From Bimuria novae-zelandiae CBS 107.79 (Eukaryota > Ascomycota > Dothideomycetes > Pleosporales > Didymosphaeriaceae), in assembly GCA_010015655.1 (NCBI GenBank), contig ML976710.1, positions 166,133 through 230,132 of the forward strand: a stretch of 64,000 nt of DNA, written 5' to 3'. The notes under the pieces were generated by a model, which saw only the letters and a list, made by a program, of their open reading frames with translations, was not told where the DNA came from and did no database searches. The translations under genes and the position numbers were made by a program. This document shows, piece after piece, positions 10,300 through 22,979 of this stretch. Every line of letters starts with the position of its first letter. The first letter of the stretch is position 1.

Positions 10300-13200
10300 T
10301 TTCTACTTAACTAAATATTTAGGCTATCCTTAGTCTATCTTTAGGACCCTAATTTCTTTAATTTTATATTTATTATTTTTTTAGATTTAACTAAGTCCCT
10401 ACTAGAGCATCTAGGGATACTAATTCTAAAATAATTTAGTTATAATAGATCCCTTAGTTTCTTATACTTTAAGGGGGCCTACTTAGAGGTAATCTAGTTT
10501 TCTGCTAGGTCGTTTTATCCTTAAATATTTTTGTATTAGGAAGACCTTAACCCCCCTTTTAAAAGTTAGCTTTTTAATCCTTTATTTATTAGTGTTCTTA
10601 GATACTATAAGGACTTTATAGGTAATTTATTTTTATAGGACTTTATAGAGTTCCCTTATTTTTTAGGCCTTATTAAAAGCTTTTATAGGAATACTTTCTA
10701 TATCTCTTAGATTTTAATAAGTAACTAGCTTATATTTATAGTTAGTGTAGTATAGGGAGTGCTATATCGTTTCTAATCTTGCGCTATTATATGCTAGCTA
10801 GGCTATTAGTAGTAATTCTACCTGGTTATCTTATTATTTATTAACATAGAATTATAGGTACTATTCTAAAGTTTAATTGTACGTTCTGTTTCTCTATTAG
10901 TCTAGAGGTGGAAACTTATTAATAGCTTCCTATTAACGCCTAGAGCTGTTATAAAGATATCCTAGGACCTAGACGTAAAGAGCTTATCTCTATTCATAAT
11001 AAATTCCTTTAGTAGTCTATATTCTACGAACACTGCGTTGTCCACCTTATAAGCTAGTTCCTCTAATATTATAGATTCTTCTATAGGTCTGTACTTAGCT
11101 GCCTTAGTTAGGCAGTTTACTATTACTATAGTAGTATCACACATTTACTTTGTCCCTAGCTATAGCGATCTTAAGAGCTTTACTATAAAATATATTATTA
11201 CACTCTGCTAAAGTTATTTAGCTACTTATAATAGTTATAATAATTAATAAGGCTTATATTATTTTAGCTTATTCATATAGCATGCTATATAGTGACTTAT
11301 AACCTTAGTTACTATCTACTTAAGTCTAGGAATAGTATATTTATTCGTAATCTAACGCGGCGTTTCTTTAATACCTAGGTAACTTTATTTTCTAAATTCG
11401 TGTAGCCTTCTAATTAAGGTTTTTTTATATCTTAGTTATATAATAACTCTGCCTCTATAATCTCCTCGTGTTTTATTAATCCTGTTCTAAAACAGGTCGT
11501 ATTCCTCGCACTATTCTATCGTGAGTTAGCTATAGTCTTAAAAATTATATATTTCTAATCCTATATACAGTAGGCTAGCTACGCGAGCCTTAATTTTTAG
11601 CTAATAATATTTTATTTTCTTATTACTTCTTGCACGTAGCACTACGTTATATAGATTAGATTTATCTTTTATAAGATCTAGTTTCCTACTTAAGGCTTTT
11701 GCTGCACTATTAAGTGTTCTAGGTTAATAATATATAGTAAAGTTAAAATTTACTAAAAATTCCGCCTATTGTATTTATCGCCTATTAAGCTTCTTAGTTA
11801 ATATAAAGCTAGTAAAGTTTTAGTAGTTTATTTACACCTTTATTTTAAAGCGTTCTCCCGTAAGCTAGGCTTCTTATTATTTAAAGGCGTTTACTATCCC
11901 TAGTAGTTCCTTATTATAAACGTTATAATTAAGTTCTCCTCCTAAGAACTTTCTTAAATAATAGAATACTAGTCTCTATTTTTTATTATTATACTACTAT
12001 AATAGGTTCGTTCTCAGTGCGTAGTCTAATGTATCTGTTTTAACCGTTATAGGTTTCTCTAGGTTATGTATTTATAGGAAGGACGCTAAAAGAAAAAGCT
12101 TTTTAAGCTTCTTAAAAGCTTCTTATTATTTTATTTCTTACTTAAATCCTACTTCTTTATTAATAATCTTTGTTAGGGGTGCCGTGACCTTAGAATAGTC
12201 CTTAATAAACTTTTAGTAGAAATTAGTAAATCTTAGGAAGAATTAAACGTCTTATACTAACTTAGGTTATAATTATTCTTATACTATAGATACTTTCTTT
12301 AAGTCTATTTTAACGCCCTCCTCTAAAAGTATAAATTTAAGGTATTCTATTCTTGTCGTATAGAATTTATATTAATTTAAGTAAAAGAGTAGTCTATATT
12401 CTTTTATCTTAGCTAGTACCTTTCGTACGTACTATATGTGCTCCTCAAGCATTCCTCCTAAATATATTAGGAAATTGTCCAGATATACTGTGCAGAATAC
12501 ATTTAAGTATTCGTGTAATACCTTGTTTAGTACTGCCTGGAATATGACAGGGGTATTTGTTAGCCCTATAGGTGTAACTGTAAATTTAAATACCCTATAT
12601 CGTGTTTAAAATGTTATTATTTATTCATGTCCTTTAGCTATACTTATTTAATAAAACCTATCTTATATATTAAATTTTATAAACTACTTAGCTTCCTAGA
12701 GTTAATCTATAAGTTCTATTATTAGTAGTAAGAGGTACTAGTTCTTTATTATCTTATTATTTAGCTATTTAAAGTCTACGTATAGTTATAGTCTTCTATC
12801 GTTTTTCAGTATAAATAGTATAGTAGAATCTATTAGACTTTTACTTAGTTATATAAACTTCCTTTGTAAGTTCTTCTTTAACTATTTTACTAACTCTTCG
12901 TATTTGTCTTATAATAATAGTTTTAGTTATTTAAGGTGTAGCTTTCCACCTTTCTGTAGGATAATTTTATAATTCTATTCTTAGTGTTTTAGGAGCGTTT
13001 CGCCATCTTGTTCGTAGAATAGCTCTGCGAAAATCTTTATACTCCTTTGGTATGGACAGAGTTTCTTGCCCCTCCTTCTGGAGCTCACTCTTCCTTATCT
13101 ATATAACTCCTACTGCCTAAGGGTCCTTCTTATAGATTCTTGCAATCTTATAAGGTAATATTTTTATAATTATTAATTTCTTACTATTTTCCTCTCTAAG

Positions 13201-13780
13201 AGATGTATACTAAACTTTTAGGCTTACTTATTTTAATTATTATACGCTAGTAACCTTTAGTATAATATTTTAGTTACGTATTATTTTTCTCTACTAGTTA
13301 ATAAAAAGGTTATATTATAATAGTTAATTATAGCTAATAATTACTTTTAAGCTTCTAAGATCTATTATAGTGAAGCTGTATTAGCTCTAGAGTTTATTTA
13401 GACTAATAAGCAATAGCGTTATTTTAAGGCCTAACTAGCCTTTGCTATATCCTCAGAATAACGTCCTATTTACTATTTCTTCCTATATAGGTGTTTCCTT
13501 ATTCATATATAGCAGGTTATATTTCTTTACTATTTTAAAAGATATATAATATTTAGTCACTCTAGAATCTATTAGCGTTATTACTTAGTAATTACTAATT
13601 ATAACTTCCTTAGTTAGGTGTAGGCTATTTATATCTATTAATATATATATACACCTTATATTAAAATTGCATAAGTATAGCTCCTCTATTTGTAAAGTTT
13701 AGAATTTTAGTGTTCTACTTAGTTAGACCCAACTGTGGCCCTTGCGACTCAACCCATTTACAAGTCTAACTATAAGTCTT
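10300..13780 (-). pseudogene. Gypsy-2 pol relic (minus strand)
   Basis: Minus-strand translation, in order of transcription, gives a pre-RT segment around 13030 (IPKEYKDF-like), RT at about 12950-12300 (FILKNDRR, then LNKVLHEYLNVFCTVYLDNF where YLDDV is expected), an RNase H region near 12000, and the integrase core at 11144-10962. The last is an open 60-codon stretch (DTTIVIVNCLTKAAKYRP, and MNRDKLFTSR where SDRDPRFTS is usual). The YLDN change is again G to A. The left boundary is unclear and no LTR is directly attached on the low side apart from the LTR-A of Gypsy-1. Confidence 0.75.
13622..13775. repeat. 154-bp repeat shared with 24985-25135
   Basis: The stretch from tatatatatacaccttatat to acccaactgtggcc...cccatttacaag is found again at 24985-25135 in the same orientation, with scattered transitions. 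At both places it is followed immediately by a piece of LTR-A, but in opposite orientations. It is probably internal sequence of an LTR-A gypsy element. Confidence 0.55.
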
Positions 13781-13784
13781 AGCG

Positions 13785-13945
13785 GGACTATAATAGTAAT
13801 TTGAATAATAGTAAGGGCTAAATAAATAGTATATAGTTTAATAGTTTCTCTATACCTTTTCTACTTTTTATATTTAACTTTAGATACTTTAAGTACATCT
13901 CCTATATAGATTAGTAAACCTTTAAAGTTAGTTATTCTATAGTTT
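13785..13945 (-). repeat. Truncated LTR-A fragment
   Basis: Matches the middle of LTR-A in minus orientation (ggactataatagtaatttga ... ttagttattctatag) and is cut off exactly where the next LTR-A begins at 13946, so a second LTR-A element inserted into, or recombined with, this one. Confidence 0.5.
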
Positions 13946-16400
13946 TGTTACGATCTTGGAAACTTCAAAGGTAAGAATACTAGTAAGAGGCACTAATAGT
14001 ACTATAGCAAGCGAAGAAATATAATAAAGGTAACATAAAGAGGTCCGGGATAGCTTAGGTTAGTAATTACGCAATAATGTCTTACATAAGCAAGAGTTCC
14101 TTAAGACTATAAAAGCCCCTAGAACTATAAAAGTTTCTAGGACTATAAAGCCTTAATAGAAATATGGCGCACAGTCACAACGATTAGGGAGCTCGTAAAC
14201 AAAGTCTATTAAGGAGTAGAAATTCTACTAAGACGCCTAGCTATTTATAGAGTTAGGGGGATTACGTGCTTAGCTATTTAACTACTTAACTACTTAGCTT
14301 AATCCTAGCTTATATACTAAAGGTCTAGCTAAAAGCTAGCGAGCTTTTATAATACACTCCTTAGCTTTTAAAGCGTAGTAAAAAGAGTTAAGTAGTAAAT
14401 TAAAATATAAAAGGTGGCAAACTTACGCGTGGAGCTTTGAAAAGCGACTAGCTTAGATCTTTAGTATATTATATAATTAGTCTAAGTAACTAGTCATATA
14501 AAGTTCTAATAAAAAGGTAGATAAAAGAGGAGCAGTATACTAATACTATAAAGATTTAATAAACGTTTAAAGGTAATTATCTACTTATTACGTAATCCGC
14601 GCGAGTACCTATTAAAAAAATAAATAAATAAAAGTGGTGTACTTTTACTATATAGTTTTAATATATATTTAAAATTATTTATTTACTTATAACGTAACCT
14701 GCGCGAGTACCTACGTATATAAATAAATAAATAAGTAACTATAGAGTTATAGCGCTTAGCTAGTAAAAGCTTACTTACTTATAAGTTTATTATAATTTAT
14801 ATTTTAATATTCCCTAAAAAACTAGAGGAGGGTCTATTATCTATCTTTTATTTTTAAGCTTAGTTAATAATACTTTTTACTAATTTTTTTTTAAATCTAG
14901 CTCTTAATTTGACAAATATTTTTACTTATAGGCTTATTATAAAGCTTATAAGGAGCTACTTTCTAAAGCGCGTACTGAAGGTGGTTACACTTTATAGGCT
15001 TCTATTAATACTAGCTATTTTCTCTATATAGGCACTTATAACTTGTATTAAGAGTGCGCCTTTTAGGCGTAGCGTACATACCTGCGTGCTTAGTTATTTA
15101 ACTAAGTTACGCAAGCTATCGATTATATCCTTCTAAAGACAGAGTTACTATTACGCCTAGTCGCGATAGGTTGTTAAGCTCTCTCTAAGCTTACTTACAG
15201 GTATATCGTAATACTAAGTGTAGGAAATCCTTTATTAGTAGCGTATACTTTATTTTTAAAAGATCTAAAAGCACAGTGTTGGCGTGTGCGCGGTTCTATT
15301 TAGATAGCTATTTAGTTATGTCTGTTGTTCTGCCGCTCTGTGGGCGTAGTGTGACCTCTCTATATGTATGTCGTACCTGCTCCTTCTAATTATCATCGCT
15401 TTAATAGAGATTATTCTTAAGTTCTTTAATTAGCGCCTATAGTACCTACTATATACCTAATTATAGTATTATAAGCTCTAGCCTTTATAAATTAATTATA
15501 GTATAAACCTAGTTTTAGAGTATCTAAAGCTTTATTATAAGCTAATTATAAATAGTAGGCTCTAGCTTATAGCGCTTAAGCTATTATACAAAAGACTTAT
15601 CTTTAGTATTTAGGTTTAGTAGCTCTAGAGACTAGTCGTATATATTTATTTACTTAAAAGTTTTAAGGTTAATATAATTTTATATTCTTTAAGTTTTTAC
15701 GTGATACTTAAGCTACGCGTACTAAGATAGGAATAAGGTATAATTTATAAGTTAATTATATACTAGAAGCTTTATAGTAGTTATTATATAATTTAGCTTT
15801 ATTATAAGATATAAGCGTTGGGACGTAAGTGTAAGGATAATAAAAAGTAGGGAATAGTTTATTATTATAATTATTAACTAATATAGGGTACGTATATTAT
15901 AAAATATTATCAACGTACTAGACTTATAACTATAAAGTATAGTTATAACTATTAGAGAGCTCGTAAATAAAGTCTATTAAGGAGTAAAAGTTTTACTAAA
16001 ACGCCTAGCTATTTATAGAATTAGAGAGATTACGTGCTAGACTACTTAGTTGCTTAGCTACTTGGCTTAATCCTAGCTCGTATAATAAAGTTCTAGCTAG
16101 GAGCCAGCGAGCTTCTGCGACAAGAACTATAATAATAATTTAGATAATAGTAAGGAATAGGACAGATAGTATAAAGTCTAATAGTTTCTTTATACTTTTT
16201 CTACTTCTTATAGTTATCTCTTATATAGATTAGTAAAATACTTAGTTAGTTATTCTATCGTTTATTATAGGATTAGATTATTTATAACACGTTAGTGTTA
16301 TCTTTAGCTCTTAGCTATTAAATATTCGCAAGGCGCCTTACCTCTAAACCTATCCTCCCCTTATCCGGAACAGGCTTAGGTACGTATAGTCCTTATAACA
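13946..16400 (-). repeat. LTR-A copy split by small LTR element copy 2
   Basis: Starts tgttacgatcttgg at 13946 and ends ccttataaca at 16400. Removing the insertion at 14163-16122 leaves about 490 bp, close to the 497 bp of the reference LTR-A. It is oriented on the minus strand by comparison with Gypsy-1. Confidence 0.7.
14163..16122 (-). mobile_element. Small LTR element copy 2 (TRIM-like), 1960 bp, uninterrupted
   Basis: Two 192-bp direct repeats, 14163-14354 and 15931-16122, bound the element. Read on the minus strand they begin tgtcgcagaagctcgc (or its RIP product) and end cgcca(ta). The interior repeats, inverted, the unidentified ORF region of copy 1, and the LTRs align with those at 2260-2453 and 6982-7155. 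The flanks agaaa (14158-14162) and agaac (16123-16127) look like a 5-bp target duplication with one change. This copy shows the true size of the family, about 2 kb. That is far below an autonomous LTR element, so it should depend on another element for reverse transcription. Confidence 0.7.
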
Positions 16401-16502
16401 AGTTTATTATAAAAATAAATTATTTATAATACCTTTAGTATTATTTTTAGATTTTAACTACTAAATATCTATAAGGCGCTTTACCTTTTAACCTATCCTT
16501 CC
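16401..16502 (-). repeat. Partial LTR-A, interrupted by LTR-B
   Basis: The stretch ttatttataatacc...ggcgctttaccttttaacctatccttcc repeats the outer part of the adjacent LTR-A and stops where LTR-B begins at 16503. The rest of this LTR-A was not found on the far side. Confidence 0.45.
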
Positions 16503-16761
16503 TGTGACGGCCTAGTATACTGGCAGGTCACATAACCTCGCGCCCAAACGCGACTACCTCACGCCCAAGCGCGACTACTTCCTACACCTAAGGCAACTGC
16601 CCGCGCAGATAGAGTCTAAAGGGTTATTTTGTGCTAAATAATAGCGCATAAAAGCGCTGTAGGCCTATGTACCTATAGTTTCCTTATCTTAGTATAGCTA
16701 AAATAGAGCAAACTTATCTTATCTACCTTTTTAGATACAAGAGACTATGCTTATCCTTATA
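16503..16761. repeat. LTR-B, RIP-mutated copy
   Basis: 259 bp starting tgtgacggcctagtatac. It aligns along its full length with the clean solo LTR at 45216-45473, with many C-to-T and G-to-A differences. Its flanks (cttcc and ttata) do not match, so it is not a solo LTR in place. It is most simply the terminal LTR of the gypsy relic that follows. Confidence 0.7.
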
Positions 16762-19700
16762 TTATACAAAAAAAAATCTTAGCCAAAGGATATTAATAGA
16801 GTATTTAGTTAAGCTATTTAATCCACTTACACGTATAACTTAATAATAACTTTCTTAAAAAACCTAATATATTACTGCGCTAAGCTATTAGTTAACTTTT
16901 ATAAGTAAATTTTACTTTTTACGCGATAGCGCGTCTACTCTTAAATTTATTAATTTTAAATAATAAATAAACGTTATATTTATATTACTTAAAGTTTATA
17001 ATTAATAAATATACCGCTTCCCGAACTTCTTTTCCCTTATAAAGTAAGTAAGGTTCTTATAGTCTATATATACAATTAGGTGCTTTATAGGCTAGCATAC
17101 ATAATCTCACTTCTTTACACACCTTACTATAGCTAATATTTCTTTATTATAAATCGCGGAATTGCATTCCGCAGGGCTATTTTTAGTAAAAACGTATATT
17201 AGAGGCTTTAGTATATTTTCTTTATTATACAAAAAAAAGCAACTTTTTATAGACTATCCTAACGCATTTGCTTTTAGAATAGAGTCCGTATTAGAGTTAA
17301 AGTAAGGTAGAACTAGCTTTATAATAAAACTTTTTTTAGAAAGTTAAACGCGCACTACTACTTTTACTCTTACTAGAATTTTATGTCCTTTTTTTTTAGA
17401 AAGCTTTGTAAGGGGGCTTATAATTTTATAATTTTTTTTAATAAATTAGTAATTAAAGTTCGGGAACTTAATAAACTTCATACCTTTTTAACTGAAGTAG
17501 GCGCTACTTACTCCTAAATAGTTCTAACTTTCTTAGGGTTTATAGTTACTCCTTTATCCATAGTAATAATAAATCCTAGGTATTTAGTCTTCTTAATACA
17601 AAATTCTAGCTTTTTAATATTAAGCTATAGTCTAGTAGTTACTACCATGTAAACCTTCTCTATATATTCTCTTCTCGACCTTAAGAAAAAGATTAGGACG
17701 TTATTTATATTGGTAAAATAGAATTTGTCTAGATACCCCCTTAGTACTTAGTTTATATATTACTAAAATATGCTAAATGCGTTTACTAATCTAAATTAAA
17801 CTACTAGCTATTTATAAAAACTAAATTAAATTTAAAAGGTAGTCATCTACTCCTCTCTTTCTATAATATAGAGTTTATAGAATGTCTAGATTATATCTTG
17901 CTTAGAAAACAATTTTGCCTTTATTAGTAACTAAAGTATCTTACTATTTAGTAGTAATAAGTACTAGTCCTTGTTTAAGAACGTGTTTAGCGCTTAATAG
18001 GTTATATAAAACTTTAGTCTACTACTAGGTTTCTTAGTAAATAATACTAGCGTAGCTAGGCTAAATTTCCTAACTTAAATGAAATTATAATTTAAATGCT
18101 TTATTAGCTTTTTCTTTGTACTAGGAGTTCCTCCTTTCACATATTTTAAAGGAGGCTATAAAAAATCTGCAGAGTAGTACAATTTTTTTATTAATAAGAT
18201 AGGATAGTTAATTCCTGCGCCCCAATATAGGGATAAGTGGTCTACCTCTTTGTTTTTTTTTTATAAAAAAAAATACCTTTTAAAGGTACTTAAACTCCTT
18301 TAAAAGCGCCTTTCCTAGGTCTATCTTAGGCTTTAGGGTTAGTATTTTTTTTAAATATTCTTTAGTAACACTATAAAGACTTTTAACTTATCTTATAACT
18401 TTAAGTTCCTTTAGTCTAACGCTAATAAGGCGTCTATAATTACTTTTTATATACTTTAGGTCGCCAATTTCCCTTTTTTATCTTTAATGCGTACCTTAGT
18501 ATTTCTTATCTTAATAGACTTCTTATCTAGAGCTACACTAACATAATCCCAAGTTAGCTATAATTTACTTAAAATTATATTATACTCTTTTTCTTCTCCG
18601 TTAGAGATTTATAACTAATACTATTCTATATAGCTTTTTATGTTAGCCTCCACTTCTATAGTCTAACTTACATATAAGACCTAACTATTTACTTTAAGAA
18701 CTTTAATGGTCCGTTAAAAGTTATTATGTGGTAGGCCCGCCGTTTAAATAAATTTCTTAAAAATGAACCTATACGTTAAGTATCTAGAATCAATTATTAT
18801 AGATATAAACGTAGTATTATTTAATAACATATATATATCAATTAGTCTTAAATTTAGCTAATATTTATTAAAGGTTATTATAACTTATTTTAAGATTCCT
18901 ACTTAGCTTATTTTTCTCTCGTCAACGTCTTTAGGTAAAAGAACTTGGTTTTTTAACATTTTACTAATAGTATTTTTTTTTTATAAAATTATACTTTTTT
19001 ACAGCCTTTAGCCGGCTAACCTAAGTTTAAGTTATCCTCTAGGCTAGTAAAAGAGAGCACTAACTTATATAGCATTCTTTTTTACTATAATAAAAATAGA
19101 TGCCTTCTTTACGTTACTTTTAGAGTACGCTTTTAGATACCTATATAGCCTGTCAATCCTTACTCTCCCATTTAGACTTCTATTACGGGGTCCTTCCTAC
19201 TTTACCCTAGAAAGTAGGCTCCTAATTCATAGTATTATTTATTAACACTTTTTCTTAGAGCCAGAGTTATTATAAGCAGTTCTAAAATAGATTTTTTATT
19301 ATAAAGGCTACCTAGTCCTATAGCCTTTATAAGGTCTAATCCTAGCCTACCTTTACACTAATCATCTAATTTTAGAGGTCCTCTTATATAGCTTACTAGT
19401 GGATAACTTTTAATATTTCTTATTATTTATTTTTCTAGCCTTTATAGCTAATTAGTAAAATAGTATATTAATGTTACTTTATTTTATTGCTCGTCATTAG
19501 AGCTTATAGCGTTTGTTTTAAGCAATTTCTTTCTTTATTAAATTCTAAAATAAGTTATTCAGGAACGCCTAGAATTCTCTAATAGTATAGTTAAGATTTC
19601 TTTTAATATAAGCTTGGCTAATAGAGGCCGCATGTCCTTTTAAATAACTTATAATATACCTTAAAAGGTTTTTAAGGACCTCTTTATCTTTTTAAATTTT

Positions 19701-20320
19701 ATAGTCTATTTACGCTTACTAAATGCGCTATTAGTTTTATTTTTCTTTAAATACAGGTGGGTTTACTACTCTAGGCCGCTAAGATACTACACGTTTACTG
19801 CTTTAAGTACTTAGTACTTTATTTAAACTTATTTAGGCTATAAGTAATAATTAGCTCACTGTTTAAGTAATTTACGTAATTATTTTTACGATTAAAAATA
19901 AGGGTAAGGTAAAAATACTTACTATAGATATTAGCACTTTTATTATACCCCAGTCTCGCTCCTATTCCTTAAGTAGAGGATATTTCTTTATAGTGTTTCC
20001 TTTTTACTTATTACATATAATTATGCTAGAGTCTTTTTATTCTATACAGTGCTAGATATAACGTATCCACTATCCTTAAGTAGTCAGGTTGTATTCTTTT
20101 TAAAATAGTTCTATATAAAGTCTCTCATTTAAAGAGGCTTCTTTTAAGCCATCTACGATAAGTTCGTGCGTTTACTTAATATATACTCTTTATTATAGGC
20201 GTAGACTTATTATAAAGGACCTAGTCTATCTTTTTATTTTTTATTTTATTTAATTAAGCGCCTATTAGAGCCTTATTCTTTTTAATTACTTACTAAGAAA
20301 AACCTTAGTCCTCCTTAGGC
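16762..20320 (-). pseudogene. Gypsy-3 gag-pol relic (minus strand)
   Basis: Minus-strand translation of about 17850-17400 gives gypsy RT. A stretch corresponding to YINxVLRGYLDKF is followed by VLIFFLRSRREYIEKV, then KLEFCIKKTKYLGFIITMDK, the conserved KCEFxVxExxYLGFIIS block, and then VRTI..., the start of the RNase H connection. RNase H-like sequence lies lower, near 17000-17300, and gag-like sequence is expected in 19000-20250. Stops are everywhere. LTR-B at 16503-16761 would be its 3' LTR. No matching LTR is visible on the right, where telomere-like repeats begin. Confidence 0.7.
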
Positions 20321-20331
20321 TGGTAAATGGG

Positions 20332-20760
20332 TCAGGGTTAGGTTAGGGTTAGGTTATATTATATAAGTACCTAACCCTAACCTAACCCTAACCTAACCTT
20401 AATCCTAATCTAACCTTAACCCTAACCTAACATTTTAGTATTAATATAAGACGAGGAAGTATAACTCTCTTTATAAAAGTATTAGAGGCTTAATAGGACT
20501 TATTACTATTATAAATAGCTCTTATAATTAAGTTATTCATTATCCTAAGAAATTCTTTATATAATAAACGTTAGGCATAACCTAATATAGTTAGTATAAC
20601 CTTAACCTAACGTTTTAATAACCTAATCTAACCCTAAACTAACACTTTAATAACCTAACCTAACCCTAACCTAATATCTATGTAACCCTAAACTAACCCT
20701 AAACTAATATCTATGCGATCCTAACCTAACTCTAACCTAAGCTTAGTAACCTTTAACCTA
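20332..20760. repeat. Telomere-like repeats, head-to-head with a palindromic centre
   Basis: At 20332-20354 the plus strand reads gggtcagggttaggttaggg and on, that is TTAGGG/TTAGG units. After a 15-bp AT spacer that is itself nearly palindromic, 20370-20430 reads in C-rich orientation (cctaaccctaacctaaccct). Degenerate C-rich units continue in blocks to about 20750, spaced by copies of taatatctatg(t/c). Fungal telomeres are usually TTAGGG; the variants here are largely what RIP would produce (CCC to CTT or CCT). TTAGGG followed by CCCTAA is the orientation expected of a telomere-telomere junction, not of a normal chromosome end. Confidence 0.7.
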
Positions 20761-22054
20761 TTTACTAGCCTAGTCCTCCTTTCAAGTTATAGCTCTTACT
20801 TAGAACTACTACTTTATTTAGTAATTAGTAAGATAGGGACGATAATTATCATATAATAACTACTTTTAAAAAAGAATAAATAATTAAATTTAATATAAGA
20901 GACTTTAGGCCTGGGGGACCTAAGATACTAAAAAAAAATATATAAATTTAATATAGAGTTTAAATAGCTGCTCTTTACGCTATATATAGCTTATAAGTAA
21001 AGGGAACTAACTCTAGAGGGGCTAGGTATATTCCGAAATACTCTGGAGGTACCTAGTAACTCTTAGAGTTACTTAGGGCTTAGACCACGAGGTTTCTTAG
21101 CCAAGTACTTTAGAGGCCTAGCCTCTAACAACAGGATCTTAATATAATGTAATAGATAATAAAATATATAGTAATATAAAATTTAAATTATTAAGAATTA
21201 ATAGCTAATATAAATATCTTTCCGTAGCCTTCACAAGACGATTAAACACCTATTATAGCTATATAAGACCTATTTAATTATTTAACTAGCTAATTTTAAC
21301 TACTATAATAAAAGCCTAATAGTGTTAAGAATTAAGATCCTTAACTTAACTTAATTATATATTTATAGAGGTAGCTATTAAGTCCCTAAGGGATAGCTAA
21401 TCCCTATAGGGCTAAGATTGGTTCTCGAGCAGGGGTACTAGTAACGCAAAGAAGGGGTTATTAATAGCTTGCGCGTAATGATAGGATATTAGTATTAAAA
21501 GTAATACGCGGTTATAAATACATTAAAAGTACCTAAATATAATTTAAATAATGGATTAATAAACGAGGTTAAACATAAAGATAGAAGATCTATGTTTAAC
21601 GTTCCTATATATAAGTCCCGTCCTATAGATCCTAAAGTCCTAGTTTATCCTCAGGTCCTAAATACTAAGATAGTTCTAGGACTTCTAATATTTCTAGGAC
21701 GCGTAACTTATTATGTAATTTATAGTTAAGTTAGGAATCTAGGCTTAGGCGTATAGATAAGTGCCAATATCCTACTACGTATTATATTAGATCTTAATAA
21801 ATCTTAATATTAACTCCCCTCTCTAGACTTAATATTCTTATAAGTTAACTACTTATAGAGCTACTTTCTTAATCTGCCTAATACTATTATTCGCAAGCTA
21901 ATTATCTTAAGTAAAACTATATATTTACTATAATTACTTATTTTTACTACGCTAAGTAGCAGTTATCCTATTATTTCTTATTATTATATTTAAAGTATAT
22001 AAATTATATTTAGTATACTAATTAAAAGTATAAGCTAGAGGAGATTCCTTTGCT
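20761..22054. other. AT-rich, RIP-degraded stretch without a recognisable gene
   Basis: No readable coding frame was found on either strand. It contains slightly GC-richer remnants at 20900-21130, and at 21363-21480 a 115-bp segment (tattaagtccctaagg ... gaaggggttattaatagctt) that recurs inverted at 44190-44312. Confidence 0.5.
21363..21480 (+). repeat. Dispersed repeat, inverted copy at 44190-44312
   Basis: The segment starts tattaagtccctaaggga. The partner read on the minus strand from 44312 starts tgttaagtccctaagggg, and they align with mostly RIP-type differences. The TG start in the better copy suggests an LTR terminus, but no full LTR could be delimited. Confidence 0.5.
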
Positions 22055-22335
22055 AAATTATTTAAAAATAGATGCTAAGTTAGAGAGATTAGAGAAGTTA
22101 GAGGCTAAAGAGGAGGTAAAACTTTAGGTAAAAGACGAGCTCGCTTATGTATCGCTCTTACATGCTCGTCTGGTACAAGAAAAGATAGTACGGTTACATA
22201 ATTAGCGCAAGAAGTTATGTTAAAAGAAATAAAAGTTATTTAACTATAGTATATTTATAATAAATAAATTAAAGGCCTTAGAGGCTTATAAGAGCTTACT
22301 TAAGTAGTAGTAGTATTAATTAATCTTAATACTAC
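22055..22335 (+). pseudogene. Coiled-coil ORF relic adjoining LTR-A
   Basis: The plus strand reads KLERLEKLEAKEEVKL, then VKDELAYVSLLHARLVQEK, with stops at likely Gln codons, then NKLKALEAYKSLLK: strongly helical, charged, coiled-coil-like. It ends about 70 bp from the LTR-A at 22402. No named family recognised. Compare the relic at 9504-10130. Confidence 0.4.
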
Positions 22336-22401
22336 TTTAGGTGCGGAGGTAATAGACTAGTCTATAATCTAGTTAAAGCCTTCATCTTCTAATGCGTAAT
22401 A

Positions 22402-22843
22402 TGTTACGATCACGAACCACACAGGAACAATGGAACCAGATAATTACGCCAAGAGAGTCATTGTTGGTGGAATAACCGTGCCGGAGGAATACACAGAAGC
22501 GCGGGGCAGCTTAGGTTAGCAATTACGTAATGTAGTCCTAGGGACTATATTAATAATTCTAATAATAGTAAAGGCTAAAATAAATAGTATATAGTTTAAT
22601 AATTTTTTATACCATTCCTACTCCTGATAATTAATCTAATACACTATAAGTATATCTCTTATAATAGATTAGTAAATCTCCGAGTTAGTTATTTTATAGT
22701 TTATTATAAAATTAAATTATTCGTAAAACACCCCGCTATTACTATTAAGCTCTTAACTACTAAATATATTTATAAGGTGTCTTACTCTTAACCTAACCAC
22801 CCCTACCCTAGATTAGGCTTAGGTACGTAAATGCCTTGTAACA
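22402..22843 (-). repeat. LTR-A, best preserved copy (442 bp)
   Basis: Reads tgttacgatcacgaacc ... atgccttgtaaca, so both ends are TGTTAC/GTAACA. It is less RIP-mutated than the others. Orientation by comparison with Gypsy-1 is minus, yet gag immediately to its right is on the plus strand. It is therefore probably not the 5' LTR of that gag. Flanks do not give a matching 5-bp duplication. Confidence 0.7.
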
Positions 22844-22979
22844 CTTTAACTACCTAAAGGTCTAAGATAATAGAATAGGTATAATAGCTACTATAGTAAG
22901 GGTCCTAATAAGAAGAGTGGCTTCTAGACTAACTATAAATACTATAATAGTGCTAGCTAACTAGGCTAATAAAATATAA

